NCBI RefSeq assembly: GCF_900169075.1
Contig: NZ_LT827015.1
Span: forward strand, 1,364,001 to 1,428,000
DNA from: Chryseobacterium phocaeense
GTDB taxonomy: Bacteria > Bacteroidota > Bacteroidia > Flavobacteriales > Weeksellaceae
Length of the DNA stretch: 64,000 nt
Direction of reading: 5' to 3'
Notes under the pieces: model-generated
The model's input: only the letters and a program-made list of their open reading frames with translations
Told to the model about the DNA's origin: nothing
Databases searched by the model: none
Translations under genes and position numbers: made by a program
Shown here: in pieces, positions 56,800 to 64,000 of the stretch
Position numbering within the stretch: position 1 is the first letter of the stretch
How the letters are laid out: the number at the start of each line of letters is the position of its first letter

Positions 56800-57924
56800 A
56801 TGGAACAACAAATCTATAAAGGGAAACTGATACAGTTTCATCCGTTAAAAATAGCGAAAAAGGAACAACTGACCAAAAATACTTTTTCTCTGGAATTCGA
56901 GATTCCCGGGAATTTACAGGAGAATTTTAAGTTTGAAGCCGGGCAGTTTGTCAGCATAAAATTTATGGCTCACGGTCAGGAAGTCATTAACGATTATTCC
57001 ATGACCTCAGCTCCATATGAAAAAAAAATCAGCCTTGGAATAAAGGTGAATTCTCCCGAAGGAGCCACTTCTGAACTTTTTAAAAATTATAATCCGGGAG
57101 ACGAGCTCATGGTAGGAGAGCCTTCTGGAAGGTTTACGCTGGTTTCAAAACCGAGTGAATTCAGGACGATTGTGGCTTTTGCAGCGGGAATAGGAATTAC
57201 CCCGATTCTCAGCCATTTTAAAAACATTCTGCACAATGAGCCGCGCACCAGGCTGTTTCTGTTCTTTGGGAATAAAAACTCAGAAGAGCTTATATACAGA
57301 GAGCAGCTGGACAACCTTGCCAGGACCTGCGGCGACAGACTCCAGATTTTTTATTTTTTTTCGAAGGAGAAAACGGCTGACCAGTTTTTCTATGGAAGGC
57401 TGGATGCCAAAAAACTGAACCTGATCATTAACCAGATCCTCCATCTGGATGACACGGATGAGGAATCCACCATCTGGGACGCTGTAGATGAAGTACTGAT
57501 CTGCGGTAAAGGAGAAATGATCAAAACACTCGCCAATGCCTGTTACCATCACGGAATTCCGAAAAAGAACATTCATTTTGAGCTTTTTGAAGAGTACAAT
57601 GACGATATTTATCCCGTAGAAATAGAATTTCCCCTGATTGAAGACGTAAAGGTGGAATTTAAAATGCTTGGAAAAGACTATGAAACCGTGCTTCCGGATA
57701 ATAAAGAAAAGATCCTGCAGCAGCTTCTGATCCAGAAATTTCCGGTGCCTTATTCATGTAAATCAGGAATTTGCGGAAGCTGTGAATGCTATCTTGAAGA
57801 AGGGGAAGTAGAGCTTCTTGAAAATGAATATCTTACGGAAAAAGAAGAAGCACAGGGGAAAATATTAGCATGTATGTCTATTGTAAAAAGTAAGAAAATA
57901 AAGCTTAACTTTGATCTTAGTTGA
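56800..57924 (+). CDS. PaaE-like ferredoxin-NAD(P)H oxidoreductase with C-terminal 2Fe-2S domain
   Basis: 374 residues: FAD-binding ferredoxin reductase domain (NDYSMTSAPY near 66-75, GIKVNSPEGATS), NAD(P) domain (VAFAAGIGITPILSHF, about 124-140), then a plant-type ferredoxin domain with ligands Cys320, Cys325, Cys328 and Cys358 (SCKSGICGSC...ACMS). It transfers electrons from NAD(P)H through FAD and the cluster to an oxygenase or other acceptor. No phenylacetate (paaABCD) genes are near, so the partner is unknown. The stop codon overlaps the TTG start of the SanA-like gene. Confidence 0.88.
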   Translation: MEQQIYKGKLIQFHPLKIAKKEQLTKNTFSLEFEIPGNLQENFKFEAGQFVSIKFMAHGQEVINDYSMTSAPYEKKISLGIKVNSPEGATSELFKNYNPGDELMVGEPSGRFTLVSKPSEFRTIVAFAAGIGITPILSHFKNILHNEPRTRLFLFFGNKNSEELIYREQLDNLARTCGDRLQIFYFFSKEKTADQFFYGRLDAKKLNLIINQILHLDDTDEESTIWDAVDEVLICGKGEMIKTLANACYHHGIPKKNIHFELFEEYNDDIYPVEIEFPLIEDVKVEFKMLGKDYETVLPDNKEKILQQLLIQKFPVPYSCKSGICGSCECYLEEGEVELLENEYLTEKEEAQGKILACMSIVKSKKIKLNFDLS

Positions 57925-58538
57925 GAGTTGTCAGGAACATATTTAACTTAGGTTTTGTCTCAGCAGAAATAGGAATTCTGCTGATATGCCTTTGCAATGC
58001 CTGGGTTTTCGGGCTTACCAACGGGCGTACCTATACCAAGATCTCAAAAATTCCGCCGCGTGAAATTGCTTTGGTCCTCGGAACTTCCCCAAAGATGAGA
58101 TCCGGCATGTCTAATCCTTATTTTACCAAAAGAATGGATGCAGCTGCACTCCTGTATCATCACGGAAAAATTAAAAAGATTATTGTAAGTGGCGAAAAAA
58201 GCAAAGGCTATAACGAGCCGGCTGCCATGAAAAGTTATCTTGTCAAACAGGAAGGTGTTCCGGAAGATATTATTATTGAAGACCCGAAAGGCTTTAATAC
58301 CTATAAAAGTATTTTACGCTGTAAAGATGTGTATAAAAAGAAAAATGTGATCATTGTTTCACAGGGGTTCCATAATCTCCGGGCCTTGTTTTTTGCAAGG
58401 AACAACAATATGAATGCCCTGGGATTTGATGCCCAGGATGTCTCCAAACCGGAAAGCTACTACAGAAACCAGGCGAGGGAAATCCTCGCCCGGGTGATTG
58501 CTGTGGTATATTTTATTCTGGGAATTTCTCCTGATTAA
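57921..58538 (+). CDS. SanA/YdcF family membrane protein (DUF218)
   Basis: 205 residues starting at TTG (57921), which overlaps the previous TGA (TTGA), a translational-coupling arrangement; no ATG lies close enough. One N-terminal membrane helix (about 8-32) is followed by a periplasmic DUF218 domain: ALVLGTSPK, IIVSGEKSKGYNEPAAMKSYL and IIVSQGFHNLRALF. The family includes SanA and ElyC, linked to envelope integrity and vancomycin exclusion. It converges on tamL with a 4-bp overlap of stop codons. Confidence 0.85.
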   Translation: MRVVRNIFNLGFVSAEIGILLICLCNAWVFGLTNGRTYTKISKIPPREIALVLGTSPKMRSGMSNPYFTKRMDAAALLYHHGKIKKIIVSGEKSKGYNEPAAMKSYLVKQEGVPEDIIIEDPKGFNTYKSILRCKDVYKKKNVIIVSQGFHNLRALFFARNNNMNALGFDAQDVSKPESYYRNQAREILARVIAVVYFILGISPD

Positions 58539-61165
58539 AATGGATATCCGAATGCGATATTCAGGGTAGGTTTGAAAGGCTGGAAATTCTTAAATCTCCA
58601 TCGGTCGCCATCAGGTTTATTCGGGTCATAGATTTTATAGGCAAGGTCAAGTCTGAACGTGATATAAGCTACATTCACCCTTAATCCCAATCCGCTTCCG
58701 ATCCCCATCTGTCCTAAAAACTTATTGAATTTAAACTCATCTCCATAGCCTCCGCTTCCATCAGGTTTTCTAAGGCTCCATGTGTTTCCTATATCTGTGA
58801 ATAAAGCTCCTTCATACATTTCATTAAAAGGAATCCTGTATTCTATATTCGTGGTCAGTTTTACATTGTTTGTCATATAGGTACGCACTCTTTCGTCGAT
58901 CTGTGAATCTGAAGGCCCTAGTCCTCCAAAGGCTACCCAGGCCCTGATATCATTGGATCCACCGTTGAAATAAGATTTGATCACAGGCATGTCCGTAGAG
59001 TTTCCGTAAGGGATACCCACACCGATAAACTGACGTAAGACCAAGGTCTGATTGCCGTTGAACTTAAAATATTTCCTGGTATCGATATCAAATTTCACGA
59101 ATTGGGCGTAAGGTAGACCGAAAATAGTTCTCTGAGGGTTGGTGACAACACCTCCGGCATCCCTTTTCTGATTGAATATACTTAAAATGTTACCCGCAAG
59201 TTCTACTTTTCCGTTAAAATAAAAAGCATTCGGGTAATCTTTTTTACCGATCTCATTATATACAAAATTATAGATCATGGAGGAAATCAGGATATCCTGT
59301 GTCTGCCTGTCTTTATTCACCAGCGATCCCATAAATGCCAGCAGGAGATCCTGGCCTTTTTTATCGAGTGTGGTGTAGTAAGGAATGTCTTTCAGGATCA
59401 TCTCTGAAACATCATCAATACTAAGCTGCCCTGAACGGTATCTGTTCTCAATGCTCGCAATTTCCGGAACCGAGGAATTAGAAGTGTAAGCAAAATAATT
59501 AGCGAACATATCGTCCTTTATGACTGCGTCATTGGCAAAATAATCATAATAGGCATCTTTGTTTTTCGTAAGACTGACCTGGGTGTTGAAAAGGGTAAGC
59601 CTGTGCGAAACCTGGTCATTCACATTGGCCTGGTAATTCAGGCCGGTATTAAAGTTAACCCTTCCCAAACCGATATTATTCTGTACCGATGCTCCCAGAA
59701 GGATAGAAGAAGTAGGGGTGTATCTTTTTGGAAGAAGCTTGTAATAATCAAATGGCAGAAGAAGTCTCGGGAAATTCAGTGAAGCCTGCGCTGAAATCTC
59801 GTAAGCAAGTTCTCTTTTATCAATATTTTTTGTACTTCTTATGGACCCAAATGTTCCGGATATGCTCGTAGAAAGGTTTTCCGCTCCCTTAAAGACATTT
59901 CTTGTGGTAAGGTCTACAGATGGTGATACCCCAAGATTCAGAAGCTGGGAGTAATTGATATCCGTTCCCAGTTTCAGTTCATATTTCGGAAGAGGTTTCA
60001 ATACATACAGAACATCAACAATACTGTCATTAGGGGCCATAGTTCCGCCTCTTCTCAGGGAATCCCTGGCCTTGATAATACTGAAGTTATTCATAGCAAT
60101 AAAATTCCGCTTGGTAAGATCAAGGGCTTTCTGGTCATATACCTTTTTATGGTCTACGATTACGGCTCTCCATAAAGATGATGTTTTATAGCTTTCATCT
60201 ACCTTATGAAACCTGATTCTTCTTAAGCTGTCTTTAACTGTATTTTTCGGAAAATCGCCAGCTTCGTTCACAATAGCCACATCTATATTTCCTATGGTGG
60301 CTACTTTATACCGGTGGTCAGCAGAATCTTTATGGATTTCTAAAGTTAAAGGAACCTGTTTTTTACTTTTCAGGGAGTCTGCAACAAAATATACCTCTTC
60401 ATTGGTGCTGTTGAATCTGTAATATCCGTTTTCCCGCATCAGCTCGTTGATTCGGGTCACTTCTTTTTCAAGAACGGTCTGATCAAGTCTTTGACCGGAT
60501 CTGATAAGGCTTTTGTCTAGTTTCTGCCAGTAAAGTCCTTTAACGTAAGGATCGGTGATGTTGTAATAATAATCTTTAATATAGGTGGGTTCATTATGCT
60601 TAACGAAATAATTCACCGCCGCTTTCTTGGAAGCAGAATCTATGGCATGCTTAAGATGTACATCTGCGTCCCAGAAACCTCTGTAGATCAATCTTTTTTT
60701 AATAGATTCCGTGCTTTTTTCACTTCTGGTCTGATCCAGGATGACAGGAGGTGTTCCCCAGCTGTGAAGCAGACGGTCTAAAAACAAAGTTTTTCCGATA
60801 CTGCTTTTCATATCGTACTTAATGAAAAGAGAATCTCTCAGTTTCTGATTTCTCATTTCACTTGGGTAGGTCATGTATTCATTTAGTAAAGTATCGTATT
60901 TAGGATTGGCCATATTATAGAATCCTAAACTCAATGGCATGAAAAGAAGCTGCTTTTTATTGGGCTTCTGCTGAACGTAATCTTTCAGTTCCTCATCGAA
61001 AGATTCTTTTTTGTCTTCAAACTCAAAGTTGTTTTTAGTAAGCAGATATTCACCATCAGGAACTTTTTTAGTTGTACTGCACGCATAAAGGAGACCAACA
61101 AATGTTGCAAATGAGATAATTTTATAATATTTTTGAGGAGAATTCTTATAATGCTTACAGCTCAT
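58535..61165 (-). CDS. tamL: Translocation and assembly module lipoprotein (TamL; BamA/TamA family)
   Basis: 876 residues. A lipoprotein signal near residue 29 (LLYACSTT) follows a basic start. POTRA-like segments cover about 150-400 (KKRLIYRGFWDADVHLK; RINELMRENGYYRF), then a 16-strand Omp85 barrel with late signatures YFNGGSNDIRAW and FTDIGNTW, ending in a strand with terminal Phe (NIAFGYPF). Bacteroidetes TamL is the lipidated TamA counterpart that works with TamB in outer membrane assembly. Its ATG (61163-61165) overlaps the start of the divergent TrmH gene by 15 bp; no alternative start exists before the lipobox. Confidence 0.9.
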   Translation of the reverse strand: MSCKHYKNSPQKYYKIISFATFVGLLYACSTTKKVPDGEYLLTKNNFEFEDKKESFDEELKDYVQQKPNKKQLLFMPLSLGFYNMANPKYDTLLNEYMTYPSEMRNQKLRDSLFIKYDMKSSIGKTLFLDRLLHSWGTPPVILDQTRSEKSTESIKKRLIYRGFWDADVHLKHAIDSASKKAAVNYFVKHNEPTYIKDYYYNITDPYVKGLYWQKLDKSLIRSGQRLDQTVLEKEVTRINELMRENGYYRFNSTNEEVYFVADSLKSKKQVPLTLEIHKDSADHRYKVATIGNIDVAIVNEAGDFPKNTVKDSLRRIRFHKVDESYKTSSLWRAVIVDHKKVYDQKALDLTKRNFIAMNNFSIIKARDSLRRGGTMAPNDSIVDVLYVLKPLPKYELKLGTDINYSQLLNLGVSPSVDLTTRNVFKGAENLSTSISGTFGSIRSTKNIDKRELAYEISAQASLNFPRLLLPFDYYKLLPKRYTPTSSILLGASVQNNIGLGRVNFNTGLNYQANVNDQVSHRLTLFNTQVSLTKNKDAYYDYFANDAVIKDDMFANYFAYTSNSSVPEIASIENRYRSGQLSIDDVSEMILKDIPYYTTLDKKGQDLLLAFMGSLVNKDRQTQDILISSMIYNFVYNEIGKKDYPNAFYFNGKVELAGNILSIFNQKRDAGGVVTNPQRTIFGLPYAQFVKFDIDTRKYFKFNGNQTLVLRQFIGVGIPYGNSTDMPVIKSYFNGGSNDIRAWVAFGGLGPSDSQIDERVRTYMTNNVKLTTNIEYRIPFNEMYEGALFTDIGNTWSLRKPDGSGGYGDEFKFNKFLGQMGIGSGLGLRVNVAYITFRLDLAYKIYDPNKPDGDRWRFKNFQPFKPTLNIAFGYPF

Positions 61166-61876
61166 ACAATAAAAGTTTTACAGTCTTTAGATAAAAAGAA
61201 GTTCAGACAAAAATACAATTTGTTTTTGGTTGAAGGTAATAAAATCATTTGTGAACTTTCTGAATCTAATTTTAAAGTTAAAGAAATATTTTCTACCGAT
61301 CCGCAAAAATTGGACCGGACTGATGCCCCTGTAATCCAGATCACTGAAAATGAGCTGAGAAAAATCAGTTTCCTGAAAACCCCGAAAGATTCCGTGGCAG
61401 TTTGCTATCTTGCTGAAGATGAGAAAATGCAGGATAAAGAAGTTCAGCTGGTGCTTGACGGAATCCAGGACCCGGGAAATCTGGGAACCATTATCCGCCT
61501 GGCAGACTGGTTCGGAATAGAGCAGATTATCTGCAGTGAAGACACGGTAGATTTTTATAATCCTAAAGTGATCCAGGCCACAATGGGCTCCTTTACCAGA
61601 GTGAATATTGTATATACCAACCTTGTGGAGTATCTTTCTGAAACAGAGAATATCAATATCGGAACAGATATGGAAGGGGAGAACATTTATACTTTTGAAA
61701 AACCAGGAAAACTCAATCTGATTTTGGGAAATGAAGGAAACGGCATGAGGCCGGAAACAGAAAAGCTCTTGCAGCAATGCATCACCATCCCTAGATTCGG
61801 AAAATCCCAGTCTACAGAAAGCCTGAATGTTTCTATGGCCGCGGGGATTATTCTGGGGCAGCTGTTTTCTAAATAG
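61151..61876 (+). CDS. TrmH/SpoU family RNA 2'-O-methyltransferase
   Basis: 241 residues from the ATG at 61151 (a TTG frame starts at 61133). An N-terminal L30e-like substrate-binding region (KKFRQKYNLFLVEGNKIICE) is followed by a SPOUT knot domain with the three family motifs: LDGIQDPGNLGTIIRLADWFG, LILGNEGNGM and SLNVSMAAGIILGQL. It methylates a ribose in rRNA or tRNA with S-adenosylmethionine; the target is not predictable. Divergent from tamL with overlapping start regions. The stop codon is the first TAG of a heptamer array. Confidence 0.92.
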   Translation: MLTAHTIKVLQSLDKKKFRQKYNLFLVEGNKIICELSESNFKVKEIFSTDPQKLDRTDAPVIQITENELRKISFLKTPKDSVAVCYLAEDEKMQDKEVQLVLDGIQDPGNLGTIIRLADWFGIEQIICSEDTVDFYNPKVIQATMGSFTRVNIVYTNLVEYLSETENINIGTDMEGENIYTFEKPGKLNLILGNEGNGMRPETEKLLQQCITIPRFGKSQSTESLNVSMAAGIILGQLFSK

Positions 61877-61908
61877 AAGTTAGAAGTTAGATATTAGAGG
61901 TTAGTAAT
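61874..61908 (+). repeat. Heptamer array TAGAAGT-type starting in the TrmH stop codon
   Basis: TAGAAGT, TAGAAGT, TAGATAT, TAGAGGT, TAGTAAT. The first TAG is the stop codon. AGAAGTTAGATATTAGA (61882-61898) is perfectly inverted at 61971-61987. Confidence 0.75.
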
Positions 61909-61963
61909 TTCGGTTAATAAAATACTTTTACTTGCAAGAAATGAAAGTTATTTGCACCGGCTC

Positions 61964-61998
61964 ACTAATTTCTAATATCTAACTTCTAGTTTCTAGAT
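61964..61998 (-). repeat. Inverted heptamer array on the convergent gene end
   Basis: ACTAATT, TCTAATA, TCTAACT, TCTAGTT, TCTAGAT on the plus strand, mirror of the array at 61874. It overlaps the stop codon (61993-61995) of the minus-strand gene. The pair can form a stem of at least 17 bp and may terminate both transcripts. Confidence 0.7.
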
Positions 61999-62490
61999 TA
62001 ACTGTTCCATGCTGGAAACACTCTTATTCTTCTGATACACTTCCAGTTTTTTTCTGACGTATTTCAGGGCAATAGGAGCGAGGTAGATCATAGCCGCACC
62101 TAGAAGTTTTCTTTTCCAGTTCGGGCTTTTCATGCTCTTTTTGGCATAATTTCCTACTACTGCTGTGATACCCAGTTTGATCAGGCTGTCCGTTACATTA
62201 CCACCTAGTGCAGTACTTGCAATGCCTACAGCCGTATTTTTATTAATAAAGAGATCTTTTACCTCAGAGGTTAATTGTTTGGCGATAACATCTTTTCGGA
62301 TCACTACCTTTTCATCACCGTCCTCATCTACCTTTTCCTGCAGATATTGATCTGAAAGACCGTTTGTGAAGGCACTCAGGCTTTCTTTCGTATTTTTAAA
62401 AGTAAGAAGATTTTCCAGGTCATTGATCTCGCCTTGAAGCAGCTTTTTCTTTCTTCTTAATTCGTCAATGCTTTCGTACTTTCTACCCAT
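61993..62490 (-). CDS. Hypothetical protein downstream of holin-like gene
   Basis: 165 residues. An N-terminal coiled coil (ESIDELRRKKKLLQGEINDLENLL) is followed by a hydrophobic-basic region with GIASTALGGNVTDSLIKLGI and a second hydrophobic stretch (KLLGAAMIYLAPIALKYV). Probably a peripheral or bitopic membrane protein; family not recognised. It starts 3 bp after the holin-like gene, forming an operon with it and the YtxH gene. Confidence 0.75.
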   Translation of the reverse strand: MGRKYESIDELRRKKKLLQGEINDLENLLTFKNTKESLSAFTNGLSDQYLQEKVDEDGDEKVVIRKDVIAKQLTSEVKDLFINKNTAVGIASTALGGNVTDSLIKLGITAVVGNYAKKSMKSPNWKRKLLGAAMIYLAPIALKYVRKKLEVYQKNKSVSSMEQLI

Positions 62491-62493
62491 AGT

Positions 62494-62802
62494 TTAGTGA
62501 TTTAAAAATTTAATAACCTGGTCTGCCACCATATTGACAATTTTTGTTTTGAAAGAAATAATAAATCCCATGATCACTACATAAAACCCTGCAACAATGA
62601 GAAATCCATAGGAAGTATTATCCAGTGCTTTGCCGATAAGAAATGCGATACCAAAATTAAAAAGGATAATAAAAAAAGTAAAAGCAACTAGCAGCACTAC
62701 AAAGTAGGTAATGAGCCCAGCAGAAAGAGAAGATTTTTCGGTGGCTTCTATTTTCAGAAGATCTATTCTCTTTGATGCATATTCTTTAATAGTCTCTATC
62801 AT
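62494..62802 (-). CDS. Phage holin-like (Phage_holin_3_6 / Holin-X) membrane protein
   Basis: 102 residues, with an N-terminal amphipathic helix and two membrane spans (about 28-52 and 64-84: FVVLLVAFTFFIILFNFGIAFLIG; YGFLIVAGFYVVIMGFIISF). The holin name comes from sequence family only; in Bacteroidetes and Proteobacteria these genes occur beside YtxH or DUF883 genes as envelope-stress proteins, and no phage gene is near. Confidence 0.8.
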   Translation of the reverse strand: MIETIKEYASKRIDLLKIEATEKSSLSAGLITYFVVLLVAFTFFIILFNFGIAFLIGKALDNTSYGFLIVAGFYVVIMGFIISFKTKIVNMVADQVIKFLNH

Positions 62803-62880
62803 TGTTTTTTTTTAAAGTTACAAAAAAAGGAACTTCTTTCAAAAAGTTCCTTCCCATAATTTACTCAAAAAATAAACTAT

Positions 62881-63231
62881 TTATTTTTTAAGATCATTCA
62901 GCTCCGTTTCTACATCCTTTACTACATCTGCAGTTTTGGAAACAATCTGATCTTTATATTTGTCATAACCGTCTTTTACAGTATGAGCTACACTGCTCGC
63001 TGTTTCTTTAAAAGTAGAAGAAATATTGCTGTACTGATCTTTCACTCGTTCAGAAACCTCACCATACTTGTTTTTAGCCTGATCTTTTAAATCTTCAGCT
63101 TTGTTTTTGATTTTTTTTCTGGTTTCTTTACCTTCTTCAGGAGCATAAAGCATTCCTAAGATTACACCTGCTGCAGCACCTGCAAGAAGTCCTGCCAATA
63201 TACCTGCTGTATTTTTTCCGTTTTTCGACAT
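62881..63231 (-). CDS. YtxH-domain stress protein
   Basis: 116 residues. A glycine/alanine-rich membrane helix (about 9-27, GILAGLLAGAAAGVILGMLY) is directly followed by the YtxH signature APEEGKETRKKI and a long charged amphipathic helix (residues 35-116). Typical general-stress or desiccation-associated protein, inserted in the inner membrane with a cytoplasmic or periplasmic helical tail. First gene of a three-gene unit (63231-61993). Confidence 0.88.
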   Translation of the reverse strand: MSKNGKNTAGILAGLLAGAAAGVILGMLYAPEEGKETRKKIKNKAEDLKDQAKNKYGEVSERVKDQYSNISSTFKETASSVAHTVKDGYDKYKDQIVSKTADVVKDVETELNDLKK

Positions 63232-63328
63232 TTTACGCTTTTTTAATAGTTAATAAATATTAGTTTTTTTACTGACTTAAAATGTACAATTTGCATACCA
63301 AAGGAGGGAATATGCCTATTAAAAATTG

Positions 63329-64000
63329 TTAAATCTTCTTGATATAGGATAAAATAAGATCAATCGTTTCTTCTTTCGTAAGCGCTGTATTATCGATTAC
63401 GATGGCATCCTCAGCCTGCTTTAAAGGGGCTATTTCCCTCTCACTGTCGATCTTGTCGCGGTCTATAAGATTTTGTTTTACCTGTTCCCGGTCCGCCTGT
63501 ATTCCCAATCTTGCCAGTTCAAAATATCTTCTGTTGGTTCTTTCGTCTATACTGGCCGTAAGGAAGAACTTATAGTCCGCATCTGGCAGAACTACTGTCC
63601 CTATGTCACGTCCGTCCATAATAATACCGCCTTTTTCTGCCAATGACCGCTGGGAGCTCAGCAGAAAATCTCTTACTTCTTTCTGTTTAGCCACTACACT
63701 TACATTGTCCGAAACCTCATTGGTTCGGATTTGCTTGGAAATATCAATATGATTAAGATACAAAACCAGCTCGCCATGATCATTCCTGAATTCAAGCTCT
63801 ATCTGGTCCAGTGAGGAAAACAGCTTCTGAAGGTCAACCTCATCATTCGCGTCTGTGCAGTTCTGTAATGCGAACCAGGTAACGCCTCTGTAAAGTGCAC
63901 CGGTATCCAGGTGTATAAGACCCAGTTTATCGGCAATGACCTTAGAGATTGAACTTTTTCCGGTAGACGAGTACCCATCGATAGCTATTACAGGTTTTTT
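63329..64000 (-). CDS. cmk: Cytidylate kinase (5' end just outside window)
   Basis: The frame is open from the right edge of the window to the stop at 63329, giving about 224 codons; only the first one or two residues are missing (visible start KKPVIAIDGYSSTGKSSISK). P-loop GYSSTGKSS, DTGALYRGVTW (CMP site), GRDIGTVVLPDA and RTNRRYFEL are all characteristic. It phosphorylates CMP and dCMP to the diphosphates with ATP. The two-residue change in the P-loop (SSTGKS rather than PAGSGKS) is normal for Bacteroidetes. No partner is visible. Confidence 0.95.
   Translation of the reverse strand, partial: KKPVIAIDGYSSTGKSSISKVIADKLGLIHLDTGALYRGVTWFALQNCTDANDEVDLQKLFSSLDQIELEFRNDHGELVLYLNHIDISKQIRTNEVSDNVSVVAKQKEVRDFLLSSQRSLAEKGGIIMDGRDIGTVVLPDADYKFFLTASIDERTNRRYFELARLGIQADREQVKQNLIDRDKIDSEREIAPLKQAEDAIVIDNTALTKEETIDLILSYIKKI

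Noticed and set aside
61187..61777. 196-codon minus-strand frame inside the TrmH gene
   Set aside because: The opposite strand has all three SPOUT motifs; this frame is a shadow.
62494..63231. Prophage lysis module suggested by the holin-like gene
   Set aside because: No endolysin, structural or integrase gene nearby; the YtxH/holin-like pair is a common chromosomal stress arrangement.
1..64000. CRISPR array or rRNA operon
   Set aside because: No regularly spaced identical 25-40-bp repeats and no rRNA-like sequence seen; the short 7-bp arrays have no spacers.

Overview
The window is AT-rich and comes from a Flavobacteriia chromosome, most probably a Chryseobacterium-like member of the Weeksellaceae. 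Evidence: two intact proteins and one wrecked gene carry type IX secretion (T9SS) sorting domains; several promoters have the Bacteroidetes -7 element TAnnTTTG; Shine-Dalgarno sequences are weak or absent; there are periplasmic TPR/membrane/HTH regulators, a short double-glycine peptide of a kind I associate with Chryseobacterium, TamL and a FadN-type beta-oxidation operon. No prophage, CRISPR array, rRNA or complete insertion sequence was seen. There is one tRNA.

Layout. 0-6.4 kb: 5'-complete but 3'-truncated SWIM/SNF2 helicase (minus), a KAS III-like condensing enzyme, then an SDR oxidoreductase and an AraC regulator with a phased direct repeat ahead of the SDR. 6.8-15.5 kb: a T9SS cargo protein, two tandemly duplicated TPR histidine kinases, a double-glycine Cys-rich peptide with a secreted partner, an AraC regulator with a membrane protein, and an Arr-type ADP-ribosyltransferase fused to an N-terminal helical/TPR region. 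15.8-36.6 kb: an accessory region with four membrane-tethered TPR-TM-HTH regulators among secreted effectors (papain-like lipoprotein, C1q/TNF-like protein, amidohydrolase, SGNH hydrolase with PKD and T9SS domains), an orphan immunity protein, wrecked genes and a four-gene envelope operon. 36.6-37.7 kb: non-coding, with a direct duplication. 37.7-64 kb: mostly core genes: alpha/beta hydrolase, uvrA, TonB receptor plus DUF2490 barrel, HD hydrolase, YegP, the fad operon under a MarR regulator, a siderophore-type ABC transporter, TlpA thioredoxin, PaaE-like reductase, SanA/YdcF protein, TamL, TrmH methylase, a YtxH/holin-like envelope-stress operon, and cmk at the edge.

Two observations stand out. 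(1) Four promoters between 16.1 and 23.5 kb share one architecture: two TGTnATA words exactly 11 bp apart, then a TAnnATTG -7 element 51-52 bp from the start of the first word. They lie next to two regulators whose DNA-recognition segments are identical, which suggests an undescribed membrane-tethered regulon controlling secreted proteins. (2) Degenerate 7-bp-period arrays, with a different unit at each locus, repeatedly begin at or within a few bases of stop codons. One inverted pair brackets an S23-like four-helix-bundle gene lodged inside the fad operon. In addition, a 235-bp MITE-like element with terminal inverted repeats and an 8-bp target duplication occurs in three states of preservation.
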